Source: Nemertoderma westbladi (lineage: Eukaryota; Xenacoelomorpha; Nemertodermatida; Nemertodermatidae). From it: DNA of 64,000 bases. The stretch lies in NCBI GenBank assembly GCA_032718475.1, contig JAUCBJ010007166.1, forward strand, positions 1-64,000, in the 5' to 3' direction. The position numbers and the translations under genes were made by a program. The notes below the pieces were generated by a model. It searched no databases, was not told the origin of the DNA, and was given only the letters and a program-made list of their open reading frames with translations. Shown piece after piece: positions 1 to 9,133 of the stretch (position 1 is the stretch's first letter; the number at the start of each line of letters is the position of its first letter).

Positions 1-981
1 ATACAGTCCAGCTCACCAACAGAGTGCCATCGGATCCGATCTGAACCGATCGGATCCAACAGCTTCAAACACTTTCAGACAAACTCCAACAGTCCAACAA
101 CTTCAAACAGATTCAGACAGTTTCAAACAGATTCAGACAGTTTCAAACAGAATCAGACAACTTCCAACAACCTGTCAATCACTCCACCCACACTCAACCG
201 CAACCCCAACTCAACTCCCATCTTCTTGCGCGCAGATAGAATGAAAGCTTTTGAAACTACTAAAGGAACTCCATTCATAAAGCCACAATAACGACAGAGT
301 GGACTGGCCACTGGCGGCGCCCTTGAACATTCACACTGTAACTTAAGCTGACCTGAAGGAACAGCCCATTAGTGAGGTCGGTATTTCTCTTTATTCCTGC
401 CGCTATCTTTGAATAACACAATAGCAGAAAGCTAACCAGTGGTCTACCCCCAATACAAGAAAGACAAGTTGGCTACCATTGAAATGAATGGGGAATGGAA
501 TTCTGTGTTCACATACTAATGTTGCTTTGGGTTGGTCTAGAGCCATACAATAGAGCTTTACGGAAATACACTTCCAAAGAGCCAAGCAGTGGCGGTATAG
601 GTCCAAAATGCCCATGTAGAATTTCTTCGAATAAGGCTCAATTTCTTTAAGTTACATTAATTAAAATACTGATAAATATATTTTGCTTTTCGCAGGAGGG
701 ACAGTATCCCCCTCTACAGTTAATATAGTGTACGTACATGTGTTAGTTATATCGTTGCGTTTATTTATATTTATACAGGTTTGGATATGATCTCTACTAG
801 TTTGATTTTTGTTTTGTCAATTAATTAATTGTGCGGTTAATTTGTCAATCACAGCCTTAATTGGCTACATTGCTTATTGTATGAATGAATATAATTAGTT
901 ATTAAGACATTAATTTAATTAGTATCTGGTGTGATTAGGTCTACCTTTTACATAACAACAGTACGTCAATGGCGGATATAC

Positions 982-1073
982 TACTACTACTAAGTCGAGC
1001 GAACTCGGACAGTGGAAATGAGATCCTTCCAGGCTTCCCGATTCTCCATAGTTGTCGCAATTTCGTTTCTCCC
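982..1073 (-). mobile_element. Tail-only LINE insertion (92 bp) with 13-bp target duplication
   Basis: This stretch matches the LINE 3' end at about 63372-63465 almost base for base, starting with the (CTA)n tail and GTCGAGCGAACTCGGAC. It is flanked by perfect 13-bp direct repeats ATGGCGGATATAC at 969-981 and 1074-1086. It is therefore an extremely 5'-truncated insertion made by target-primed reverse transcription, on the minus strand. No coding capacity. Confidence 0.9.
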
Positions 1074-1086
1074 ATGGCGGATATAC

Positions 1087-2033
1087 ATTACATCATAATA
1101 TGGCATGGCAGTCACGTGAAAACAAGGGCCTTCACATTCCCAATTCTCTATCTAATCTATTATGGTTGTGCGTAATGCTCAATACTACTTTATGATATTA
1201 ATTCATTCACGTTTAACATTAACAGCCACGTTTCATCAACCCCCCCCCCCCCCCCCCCTCCCCTTCCAATGTGACAAACTATCACGATATGTTGGCGTTG
1301 GGCCCCGTCCCTACGTCCACCCTCCCTTGTGAAGGGCTAGGGGGGACTTTCGACCCATCATTACTAAAGGGTAGTGATAATTATTATTCAAAATAAGTTT
1401 TCCCATGTATACGTAATTTTATTCTTAAATAGGTACTTGTTTGTTCCTAAATTCTGCCTAAATGCTGCCTTACTCAATGTTAAATAATTTATTGTTCTCG
1501 AATATTTATTTCGTAACTAGGGAACCGCTTAACTATAAACCAATATTGGATATGGAGTTCCGTTTCGAAGTTCGCCTTGCAGAGACTAAAGTTGTAATAA
1601 CTTTTGAGTGTGTGAATGTAATTTACTCAAATAGGGTAGGTGCGCGAAAAAATAGTTGGGCTAGAAGTATTACGTGCAAACCTTTTCATTTCGATGCTCT
1701 TTCAACACAACTAATAAAATTAACCAAAAATATTTTTTTCACTCATTGTAATTATATTTACTGTTTGCTTAATCTGTTTGTGTTTATATCTGTTTATGTG
1801 CAGTATTTAGTGCCCTACGTCAAAGAAACTAATATATTTATAGCATTATTTACATTTCTAATTAAATTAAGGAATTAAAAACGTGTTGGTGTTATTATAT
1901 TCATTTATCGGAATTTATATTATAGGAATTTATTATTCGTTTATGCATTTTAGTTAATTAATTGATATAATTAACGACATAATTATGTAAATAAAAATTG
2001 TTAAATGAAACAAATCTTTGTTTCGGTTTATAA
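1087..2033. other. Interior of the 5' element, no gene recognised
   Basis: AT-rich sequence. An open frame at 1462-1878 (138 codons) has no recognisable domain and an AT-driven composition, so it is not called. Bases about 1630-1665 (GCGAAAAAATAGTTG and flanks) recur at about 28915-28945, showing a dispersed repeat component. Confidence 0.5.
1240..1258 (+). repeat. Poly-C homopolymer (19 bp)
   Basis: Nineteen consecutive C. Similar long G/C homopolymers recur at 15917, 50923, 51653 and 54246, so they are a genome habit rather than a single accident. Length is likely unreliable in assembly. Confidence 0.95.
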
Positions 2034-2557
2034 TTGACAATAGCACACCCTCACAATCACTTCAAATTGAGAGTAAAAGTGATTGACATTTTGTTAATGA
2101 ACTACGCTTTTGTAAGGCATTGGCAAATTCCAACAAATTCCGATGGCGTCAAACATCTTCAGACAACTTCCAACAGTTTCAGACAATTTCAAACAGCTTC
2201 AGACAACTTCAGATAGCTTCCAACAACATCCAACAGAAATTTCAAACACTTTCAGACGGATTTCAGACAGATTCAGATGGGCTCCAACAGACTAAACTTG
2301 TTGGAAATATTTTCTCCAACAGAATCAAACAGTACTAAATCTCCGTAGGTTAGCATTGTGCTTGTTTGAAGCTGTCGGAGTGTGTTGGATCCGATCGGAT
2401 CCGATGGCACTCTGTTGGTGAGCGGGACTGTAGTACCTAACCTATCTGCCTATAGGCCCTATGATATACAGATATACTACCCTTCTGGTTCTGCTGATAG
2501 CAGATCAGACTTATTCAAATTATAAATATACGGCAGGTACGGGTAATAATTATTGAA

Positions 2558-4530
2558 ATGGCTCAACATATTGATTTGACTCTCTCTGGTGAAGTTGAGG
2601 CCGATACGTCAACGGTAGCTGATGAGGTTGTTGGACCCAGTGCCAGTCCTACAATATCTGTGGCTCAACAACCCATAACTCTTAAAAGAAAGCATGGTGG
2701 GGGCAGAGAACCTAATGCTATTTGGGATCTATTCACTACTTCAACTTCACCTTGGGAATCGAAATCTGCCACTTGCATGCATTGCAAGTGTCAGGTAAAC
2801 TACCATAAAAAATCGGAGTATATCAAGTCGCATCTTCTAAAATGTCCGGAGTTTGGTAAGAAAGTTAAAGGGATGGAAGCTAAAATTGCACAAACAGGAG
2901 CTCCTACTGATAAGATAAATCAGCAGACCTATATGAAGATATTCACTGTGGCTGGTTTAAAAAGACACAAACAGGATGCTGTTGATAGAAATCTTGCCCT
3001 TTTCATGTTCAACACGGGCACAAGTTTCATGCGTATAGAAGATCCATTTCTCAAAGCTGCTTTTGAGATATGCCGCCCTAATATTACTATACCCTCACGA
3101 AAAAGGATTGCTGGGGATTTATTGGATTCATGTTTATGAGGAAGTGAGTAATAAGGTTAATTCTTATATGAATGCAGAAAGTAATGGAAATATGTGTTTA
3201 ATATCAGATGGTTGGACCAATGTAGAGCAAGAACCTCTAATAAATTACATGGGATTAGTTGGTACAAAAACCTTCTTCATTGAAGCTGTTTCTACTGGTG
3301 AGCAAGGCCATACAGGAATGTGGATTGCTGAGGATGCTAGTCGGGTTATTGACAGGATGGAAAGTGATAAGAAATTGGAAGTAGCTGGCTTAGTGACAGA
3401 TAATACCAGTGCTAACAAGCTTGCATGGAAAATACTTGAGGAAAGGTATCCGACAAAATTCTTTCATGGGTGTGCAGCACACGCCCTACATCTCCTTGTT
3501 AAGGATATATTTTCTGTAAATTTATGTAATTTATGTAAATTTCTGTAAATGATTATCCATTTGAAAATCTAATGGAATTTTCTAACCATTGCAAAGAAAT
3601 TGTAGTATTTTTTAAAAATCACCATATGATTAATGCAATCCTTAGAAAGGCACAATGTCAAGAGAATATAAATCGTTTAGTAATGCCTTGTGCCACTAGA
3701 TGGGGAACCTTAAAAGGTTGTTTCGAATCCATATATCGATCAGAGAAACTTCTCACCAGCATTGTCAGTGCAAGAGATTTTATAACTGGGTCGCCATCAA
3801 ACCAACGTGATAGCCGTCAACATATCAAGGATATAATAAATGATATGCAGTTCCTTACTAATTTGGAGAAATGCATCTCCATTCTTGAACCGATAGATAT
3901 CCTCCTGACACAATTCCAAAGTGACTCTGTACTTGTATCCGATGTCTATGAGGCATTTATAACACTGCCAAATAAGTATGATACAGATGAAGCAAAAAAA
4001 CTGCTAAAGAATAAAGAAATTAAATTCATCAACGGTTTGATTGAATCCCGATTCCAATTTATATATGGTGATGCGCATGCCATAGGCTACATTCTTGACC
4101 CGAGATATGTTGGCCAACATATGGAGAAGGACCTCCGTAGGGAGATTGAGGACTTCATATTGGATTACGATAAGAATGAGCAGCGTGAACCATTATTTAA
4201 GGAGTTAACTGGATATACAGTTGCAGCACTTAAGGAGAAGGATGGAAATACATGGAAAAAAAGGTAAAATCGGTGAGAGAATATTGGTTATGTGACGGAA
4301 AAGAATGGCCCTTGCTTCAGAAGATAGCAATGAGGATTTTCAGCTTGGCTCCTACTACTGCATCATCTGAACGTAATTGGTGTACATATGCATTCATACA
4401 CTCGAAATTAAGAAACTCTCTAGGGGATGATAGATGTAAAAAGCTAATATACATTAAGACAAATCTGTCGCAAGTTTCAGACATTCATTCTCCAGATTAT
4501 GATGATGAATTATTCTATAATGATGAATAA
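2558..4530 (+). pseudogene. hAT-superfamily transposase, BED/DUF659/dimerisation type, frameshifted
   Basis: A cut-and-paste transposase. The start ATG (context TTGAAATGGCT) opens a BED-like zinc finger around residues 55-97 (IWDLF, CMHC, and an H-x4-C pair). The next block carries the DUF659-like core (LISDGWTNVEQEPLINYMG, LVTDNTSANK, FHGCAAHALHLLVKDIF), then the CATRWGT motif, and finally the hAT C-terminal dimerisation region (SSERNW, FIHSKLRN, LIYIKTNL). The order and total length (about 650 codons) suit a full-length gene, but the frame breaks near 3135, near 3540 (short ATGTAAATTT repetitions) and in the A8 run at 4255-4262, so it is inactive as read. Its frame has no obvious intron signals at the breaks. 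hAT terminal repeats and the 8-bp duplication were not found. Family assignment is firm from motif order. Confidence 0.9.
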
Positions 4531-4589
4531 CAATTAACAATGGTCGTTTATCTGAGCTGAGACTTTTGGGTTTATGTCATATATTTGAA

Positions 4590-5255
4590 CAATTTTTATA
4601 GATTTTATTTCTAAAATGGGTTGTATCTCTATCGCTTTATACTCATCCCTCCCCGCCTTATATTAATTATAGATAAGAAACAATTACCAGTATACTGTAA
4701 TAGTTTTTAATAATTATATTAGAAATATGAAATATTTGTAATCTGTAATCATTTTATTTTGTGCTTCTAATTATTCATTTTATATCATCAGTAGTGTTGG
4801 ATTGATATATAAGGCATTTCATTTTACAATTTTTATAGATTTTATTTCTAAAATTGGTTGAACCTCTATCGCTTTATATTCATCCTTGCCTTTAAATCTA
4901 ATTATTAGATAAGAAATAATTATACTGTAATAGCTTCTAATAATTATATTAGAAATATGAAATATTTGTAATTTTCTAATCATATTTGTGCTCGTAATTA
5001 TTCATTTTATATCATCAGTAGTGTTGGATTGATATATAAGGCATTTCATTTTACAATTTTTATAGATTTTATTTCTAAAATTGGTTGAACCTCTATCGCT
5101 TTATATTCATCCTTGCCTTTAAATCTAATTATTAGATAAGAAATAATTATACTGTAATAGCTTCTAATAATTATATTAGAAATATGAAATATTTGTAATT
5201 TGTAATCATATTTGTGCTCTTAATTATTAATTGTATATCATCAGTAGTGTTATAT
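4590..5255. repeat. Tandem repeat, three ~230-bp units
   Basis: Unit starts at CAATTTTTATAGATTTTATT (4590, 4827, 5054; spacing 237 and 227). Each unit continues through CTCTATCGCTTTATA, TAATTATATTAGAAATATG and TCATCAGTAGTGTT. Units 2 and 3 are nearly identical and unit 1 is more diverged, implying that the 2/3 duplication is younger. The array directly follows the transposase stop and may belong to its 3' region. Confidence 0.88.
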
Positions 5256-5787
5256 AATAATTATTCCTCAGAAGAGGTACAAAAGCTTAATAGAAAAATG
5301 GGGGATTATCAGATTATAAGGAAAGTAAATTAATACTAGGTCGCCCTCACGCACTTGCTTTGGATGTCCTGTTGTCCCTTCAGGGAAGACTAACACAAGA
5401 TGTGAAACATAATGTCAGAATCAGAATTGCATTGATATATATATAATATATTATTGATACCAGCATGCGGCAAACAATATCATTCTTGACAATAATTTAA
5501 TGCAGTATGAGATGTAATAACTAATCGACTAATAGTGTAATAAATAGTTTCACCTACTGTCAGACTGTATTCTTACTGTGCACAGGTTTAATTGTAACTA
5601 AGCTGACAATTAAACCCAACGGACTCCTCCCTCTTTCAAACAATATATATATAGATAGATAATAGATAATCTACAAAATATAATCTTGACCAAATGTGGC
5701 CCCATATAATTTCTCTAATCATTTACCAATCTGCCAATCAGCAGATCAGGTCAATCTAATAAATCAATATACAAATACAGAAATACT
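5256..5787. other. No gene seen
   Basis: AT-rich unique-looking sequence with short AT microsatellites (TATATATATA near 5439, TAGATAGATAATAGATAA near 5652). Nothing codes convincingly on either strand. Confidence 0.5.
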
Positions 5788-5890
5788 ACAAAAACCTAGC
5801 ACTATACCACAAAAACCTAGTGAAAACCTTCAAAAACCTACAAAAACCTTCCAAAAACCCACAAAAACCTTGCAAAAACCTAAAACCTAA
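5788..5890. repeat. Degenerate AAAAACCT/AAACC low-complexity array
   Basis: Irregular repetitions of AAAAACCTA, AAAACCTT and AAAACCC. The KPT-rich open frame that results is an artefact of the repeat. It abuts a hAT-type element end whose own terminus contains AAAAACC, so it is probably part of the same element. Confidence 0.75.
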
Positions 5891-5894
5891 ATTT

Positions 5895-5928
5895 TTTTTT
5901 GAAAAACCTATGGTTTTTGCCAGCCCTG
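5895..5928 (-). mobile_element. hAT-type MITE end (TIR CAGGGCTGGCAAAAACC)
   Basis: Read on the minus strand from 5928 inward: CAGGGCTGGCAAAAACC, then a short hairpin AAAAACC-TAT-GGTTTTT. CAGGG starts are typical of hAT ends. The outside base sequence starts exactly where the alpha-kinase reading frame stops matching, so this end interrupts the exon. The partner end was not found upstream, and no 8-bp duplication could be confirmed. Confidence 0.6.
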
Positions 5929-6625
5929 TTTGTAACGCTTTAGGATATACTTAAAATTCCCTAAATAAGCAATATATGCCGATCTAAAACCACCCTCCAA
6001 AAACGGTTTCTTCTCTACATCGTAAATCTTAATCTCACTGGGACTCCAGCTGTAATTGTCTAAGTTGAAGTGAGAAATTGTAACCTCTGTTTTCTCGAGG
6101 TTTTCGGTGCACAGCTTACCAGCCTTTAATAATCGCGATAAAGTAACTGATTTAGGATAAGATCGATTAAACGCATCACATTGATTTTGATTACCGATAC
6201 ATTGGCTCGTACCCGTACTGCTAGAAGATGAGGACCCCATTGACGACTGTGACTGACATTGGCCAGCATCCGGTTGATCACTATTGATAAATCGCACACA
6301 GAAGATCTTCTTCCCATCAATCTGCGCTATGTTCGAGCAGCTTGGCAGAATGTCACATGAACCTTTTGGTTCTTTGTACCACGTCTCGCAAGCCAATTTA
6401 ATGTTTTCAATCGATAAATCATCGTATTCTTTGAATTCGACAAATTGACGCGGTCCAATGGTCCAAATCATGCTTAGACGTCCGTGTATCGGTAGTAGCT
6501 GAGAGACGTTGTACAGTTAACCACATAGGAGCTCTACCGCATTTCCTGTCGCATGTTTTCATAATCTTTTTACTGAGCTTATCTTCGATGTCTTTAAAAT
6601 TAGGCAGTGGTCGTCGGTAAGCCAT
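5929..6625 (-). pseudogene. Alpha-kinase gene, 5' part, truncated by a transposon end
   Basis: Two overlapping frames form one N-terminal region. The first begins ATG at 6625 (MAYRRPLPNFKDIEDKL) and the second carries IGPRQFVEFKEYDDLS near 6450-6420, a Ser-rich linker, and at its end the start of an atypical (alpha) kinase domain: PFLEGGFRSAYIAYLG followed by YILKRYK, matching the family's glycine-containing N-lobe and the lysine strand. The frame shifts once near 6465-6480. The kinase domain is cut after the lysine strand at 5929 by the hAT-type end, so the catalytic lobe is missing here. Similar vWK/alpha-kinase proteins are multi-copy in many invertebrates. It could be an exon of a live gene with the rest elsewhere, but the abrupt fusion favours a broken copy. 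Confidence 0.6.
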
Positions 6626-6935
6626 GTCCCGATGTTGTCACCGCAGTACCGGCAGACCGATATTCCAGGCAGCCAGGTCAGGTAGGCCTACTACTGGCAG
6701 ACTAGCCACAGAGGAAGTACTATTGTAGTATTGTGTACCGGAACGACATTGTATACCGTGTACTGGTACCTGTACTGGTACCTGTATTGGAATACTGTCA
6801 ATACGCTGTACTACAATACAACAATGCTGCAATAGTTAGATAGCGGTGGCGGTTTCCGGGTTTGGTACCATACTGCTGCACTGCAGTACTAGGCCTCTTT
6901 CTGGTAGGCCTACAATACAGTCAGACAGTGCTGTC
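6626..6935. other. Alpha-kinase upstream region with TAGGCCTA and GGTACC words
   Basis: Repeated GGTACCTGTACTGGTACCTGTATTGG and TAGTATTGTGTACCGG words plus GGTAGGCCTAC occur here. No gene. It could contain the promoter of the minus-strand alpha-kinase frame, but no clear core element is visible. Confidence 0.35.
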
Positions 6936-7210
6936 AGAGTGAGCTCATTAGGCCACAGAATTTGATTTTGACCTTTACATATATATAGTGAGCTCAATGG
7001 GCCACATGTAAAATGTGATTTCAATTCTTGATTTGCGATTTACAGTTTCCAAATGAAGATTGACTTTGAAATGCAAATATTTGTTTTTCAAATTGTAATT
7101 TCAAACTCTAATTTCAATTTTCGTTTTTTTGAAATTACATGTTTTGTTTGTAATCTAAAAAAATATTTTCAGTTAAAAAAGCAGTGAGCTCGATGGGCCA
7201 CCATACTATA
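6936..7210. repeat. Remnant related to the 7.8-13.7 kb transposon ends
   Basis: Three copies of AGTGAGCTC(A/G)NTRGGCCAC lie at about 6938, 6988 and 7182, the last ending GGGCCACCATA exactly like the terminus of the neighbouring TIR transposon (CTAATGGGCCACCATA). Between them are GATTTCAATTC/GATTTGCGATT words like the inner part of those ends. I read it as a diverged or partial non-autonomous relative. The matching opposite end was not seen. Confidence 0.6.
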
Positions 7211-7619
7211 GATTAAAACATATTTTTAGTGCAACGATTACTCTTACCAACTGTTTCTTTTGTTTGATATGTTATTTCCTTTAAAAAAATAAATTAAATT
7301 TAAAATATTATACAACTTTGCTTTATTAATAATACAATTTATTAATATTAACATAGTACATATTTTCATTATGCTCTCCCTACTTCATTAACCTCGCTAT
7401 CCTCGTTAAATAAAATATCTCGATTATATTGAAAATAATCTTCTATATTATTTACCATTCAAAAAATATAATCATTATGTTATATTTCATTATTTATACC
7501 GCGAATCTCTTATTTTACAAAGAATATACACAATGTCCTACACTATAGTGTCGATATTCACTCAATCAGGTACCTGCCCCGTGCCGTCTATAGTGCCAAA
7601 AGCGGGGACGGCCTGTTAA
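7211..7619. other. AT-rich spacer, no gene
   Basis: Very AT-rich with AAATTAAATTTAAAATATT-like stretches. No coding or RNA signal recognised. Confidence 0.5.
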
Positions 7620-7784
7620 GTGCTGAGCATCAATCCAAAGGGAGAAGAAACACAATTAGAAATAGAAACGCCAGTAACCATAGATTCGAACAGCAACGAA
7701 CATAGTGAGTTGGAAGTAGTAGAAGAAATACCTATGAAAGAACCACTAGAATCAACCAACGGAACACCTGGAGAAATGGAAGTG
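7620..7784 (+). pseudogene. BEL/Pao pol relic, left half
   Basis: The frame reads SINPKGEETQLEIETPVT, an acidic linker, then GTPGEMEV, and is cut at 7784 by the TIR transposon. Joined across that insertion, the frame continues at 13720 into the BEL-type sequence described there, with the GAAGTG codons duplicated. On its own this piece is not diagnostic; the assignment comes from the right half. Confidence 0.55.
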
Positions 7785-8305
7785 TATGGTGGCCCATTAG
7801 AGCCACTACATTTTATTTATTAATTTTTGCGTGAATAAAATTTCATTTAATTTAATGTTAATTTTTAAATCAAGTACTATTAAAAAAAAAACATTAAATT
7901 TACTTTCACTTTTGTTTCCAATTAGTTTTACTTTCACTTTCGTTTTATTTTTAGTTTTACTTTCACTTTTGTTTTAATTTTAGTTTTACATTCACTTTCG
8001 ATTTCATTTTAGTTTTACTTTAACTTTAACTTTCGTTTTCATTTCATTTTCGATTTTTGCACACGGCCCATTACAGTTACCCTATTAGCCAAGGACTACG
8101 GAGGCCACCTTTTACCCTTACAATCAATTGCAGGCTGTGGCTCCAATGGGCCATGCAAGGCAGCCCAGTACAGCCATCGATTTTCGAAGAGAAACTTAAA
8201 ACTGATTTTTGCAGGTGGCCAGCCCATGGCGCTCATTTCCCTATGATGGGACTAGGAGAGCCAGACTGACAGAGAGAATTCACAACCTAGGCCTAACCCA
8301 TACAC
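7785..8305 (+). repeat. Left terminal inverted repeat with homopyrimidine tract
   Basis: Pairs with 13202-13719. Contains a strand-asymmetric tract at about 7905-8055 built of TTTTACTTTCAC/TTTCGTTTT words (pyrimidine-rich on this strand, purine-rich on the partner), followed by GGCCCATTACAG and GGCTCCAATGGGCC motifs. Differences from the partner are mainly scattered substitutions and small indels. Confidence 0.9.
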
Positions 8306-8517
8306 TACAGAATATTGCTGAATTGGCTTGCTGTAAGGCATTTTACTGCTTTAATTTAGATCATTGGTTTAGGCCTATTTCATTTATTCATTATGGCATG
8401 GCAAAATGACCATGTTCTCAAACGAAGGATGACGGACTTAGTAGCGCTGAACTGGAAACGAAAGGCTGAAAGGAGATTCTAGTTAGTCTTACAAAGGAAT
8501 TTTACACTTACCCATCT

Positions 8518-8872
8518 TTGAAATCACTTGATCGAAGACTTCGTTTTTTCGAAATTAATTACATTACTTACAACACTACTTTAGAGAGTGTAAGGAACAC
8601 TGTAGTAATCCAAGAGCTGGATGGACCAGGAAGGTATCTCGGGTATCGGGCCTTACATTTGAAATTACGAACTTTCCATGGAATCAAGGTGCCTCGGTCT
8701 CTTGTATACCAAATAATGGGGGACATTGCCCCAGACATTTTGGAGGCTAGAAGATTAGAGAATAGGAAAAAACCTCATTTGACCCCATTTCAGTCCGATG
8801 GCCCGATGTGGTTGCTATCTTGTGACGGTCACGACAAACTGTGTGATTTTCAAAACTCTTGCAGAATGCTGT
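8518..8872 (+). pseudogene. Integrase/DDE-like transposase fragment (DGHDKL type)
   Basis: The frame starts near 8518 without an ATG before the first Met-like positions and runs to the gypsy insertion. Visible motifs are an HTH-like segment (GYRALHLKLRTFHGIKV, PRSLVYQIMGDIAPD), a basic linker (LEARRLENRKK) and WLLSCDGHDKLCDFQN, whose first Asp would be the first catalytic residue of an integrase-like (rve/DDE) core. Proteins of this architecture exist in animal genomes as uncharacterised integrase-like transposases. The core is missing after this Asp: rejoining across the gypsy leads straight into the right arm, so the element was already internally deleted before the gypsy came. Family placement is from memory of the pattern. 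Confidence 0.6.
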
Positions 8873-9133
8873 TGAAGGGATGGCAATCCCATCAAAATAC
8901 AGAATCCTAATATCAAGTATAATAAACCAAATATACAAATCGTGCAGAGAAGGTCAACGAGCAAGCAGTATGTGGATGTACGTAAGAACTGTCAGACTAA
9001 ATGTCGGCCTAGGTAGATCAGTCCTGGAGTCAGTACAGCAGTACCGCATGGCAGTCCGTCTTATAATAATGAGGCCCGGACTCAGTTAGGTCCCCTTGGT
9101 GAGGGTGCGAGTCCTGGTAAAGGGAACGCTACA
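8873..9133 (-). repeat. 3' LTR of gypsy 1
   Basis: 261 bp, same sequence as 12911-13171. The pol frame terminates inside it at 9082. Confidence 0.95.

Larger units (their letters stand above)
2..2432. mobile_element. Non-autonomous DNA transposon with terminal inverted repeats
   Basis: The left end (from 4) begins CAGTCC and reads through CTCACCAACAGAGTGCCATC; the right end (to 2430) is its reverse complement for about 35 bases with few mismatches, both also containing CGGATCCGATC palindromes. A TA flanks each CAGT end, so a TA target duplication of the Tc1/mariner type is possible; only one base lies left of it, so a longer duplication cannot be tested. Both ends carry subterminal arrays of TTCAGACA/TTCAAACAG words (about 66-178 and 2150-2340), on the same strand rather than inverted. 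No transposase is recognisable inside, so the element is probably mobilised in trans. The interior holds a LINE-tail insertion and a C homopolymer. The TIR call is strong; the superfamily is an inference. Confidence 0.75.

Noticed and set aside
1462-1878. 138-codon ORF
   Set aside because: AT-driven composition, no domain, inside a non-autonomous transposon and sharing repeat words with 28.9 kb.
2558-4530. Introns explaining the breaks in the hAT gene
   Set aside because: The breaks are one- or two-base shifts or a short repeat without GT/AG boundaries of usable length.
5788-5890. Telomere-like repeat (AAAACCT)
   Set aside because: Irregular period and association with a hAT-type end whose terminus contains the same word; not a telomeric array.
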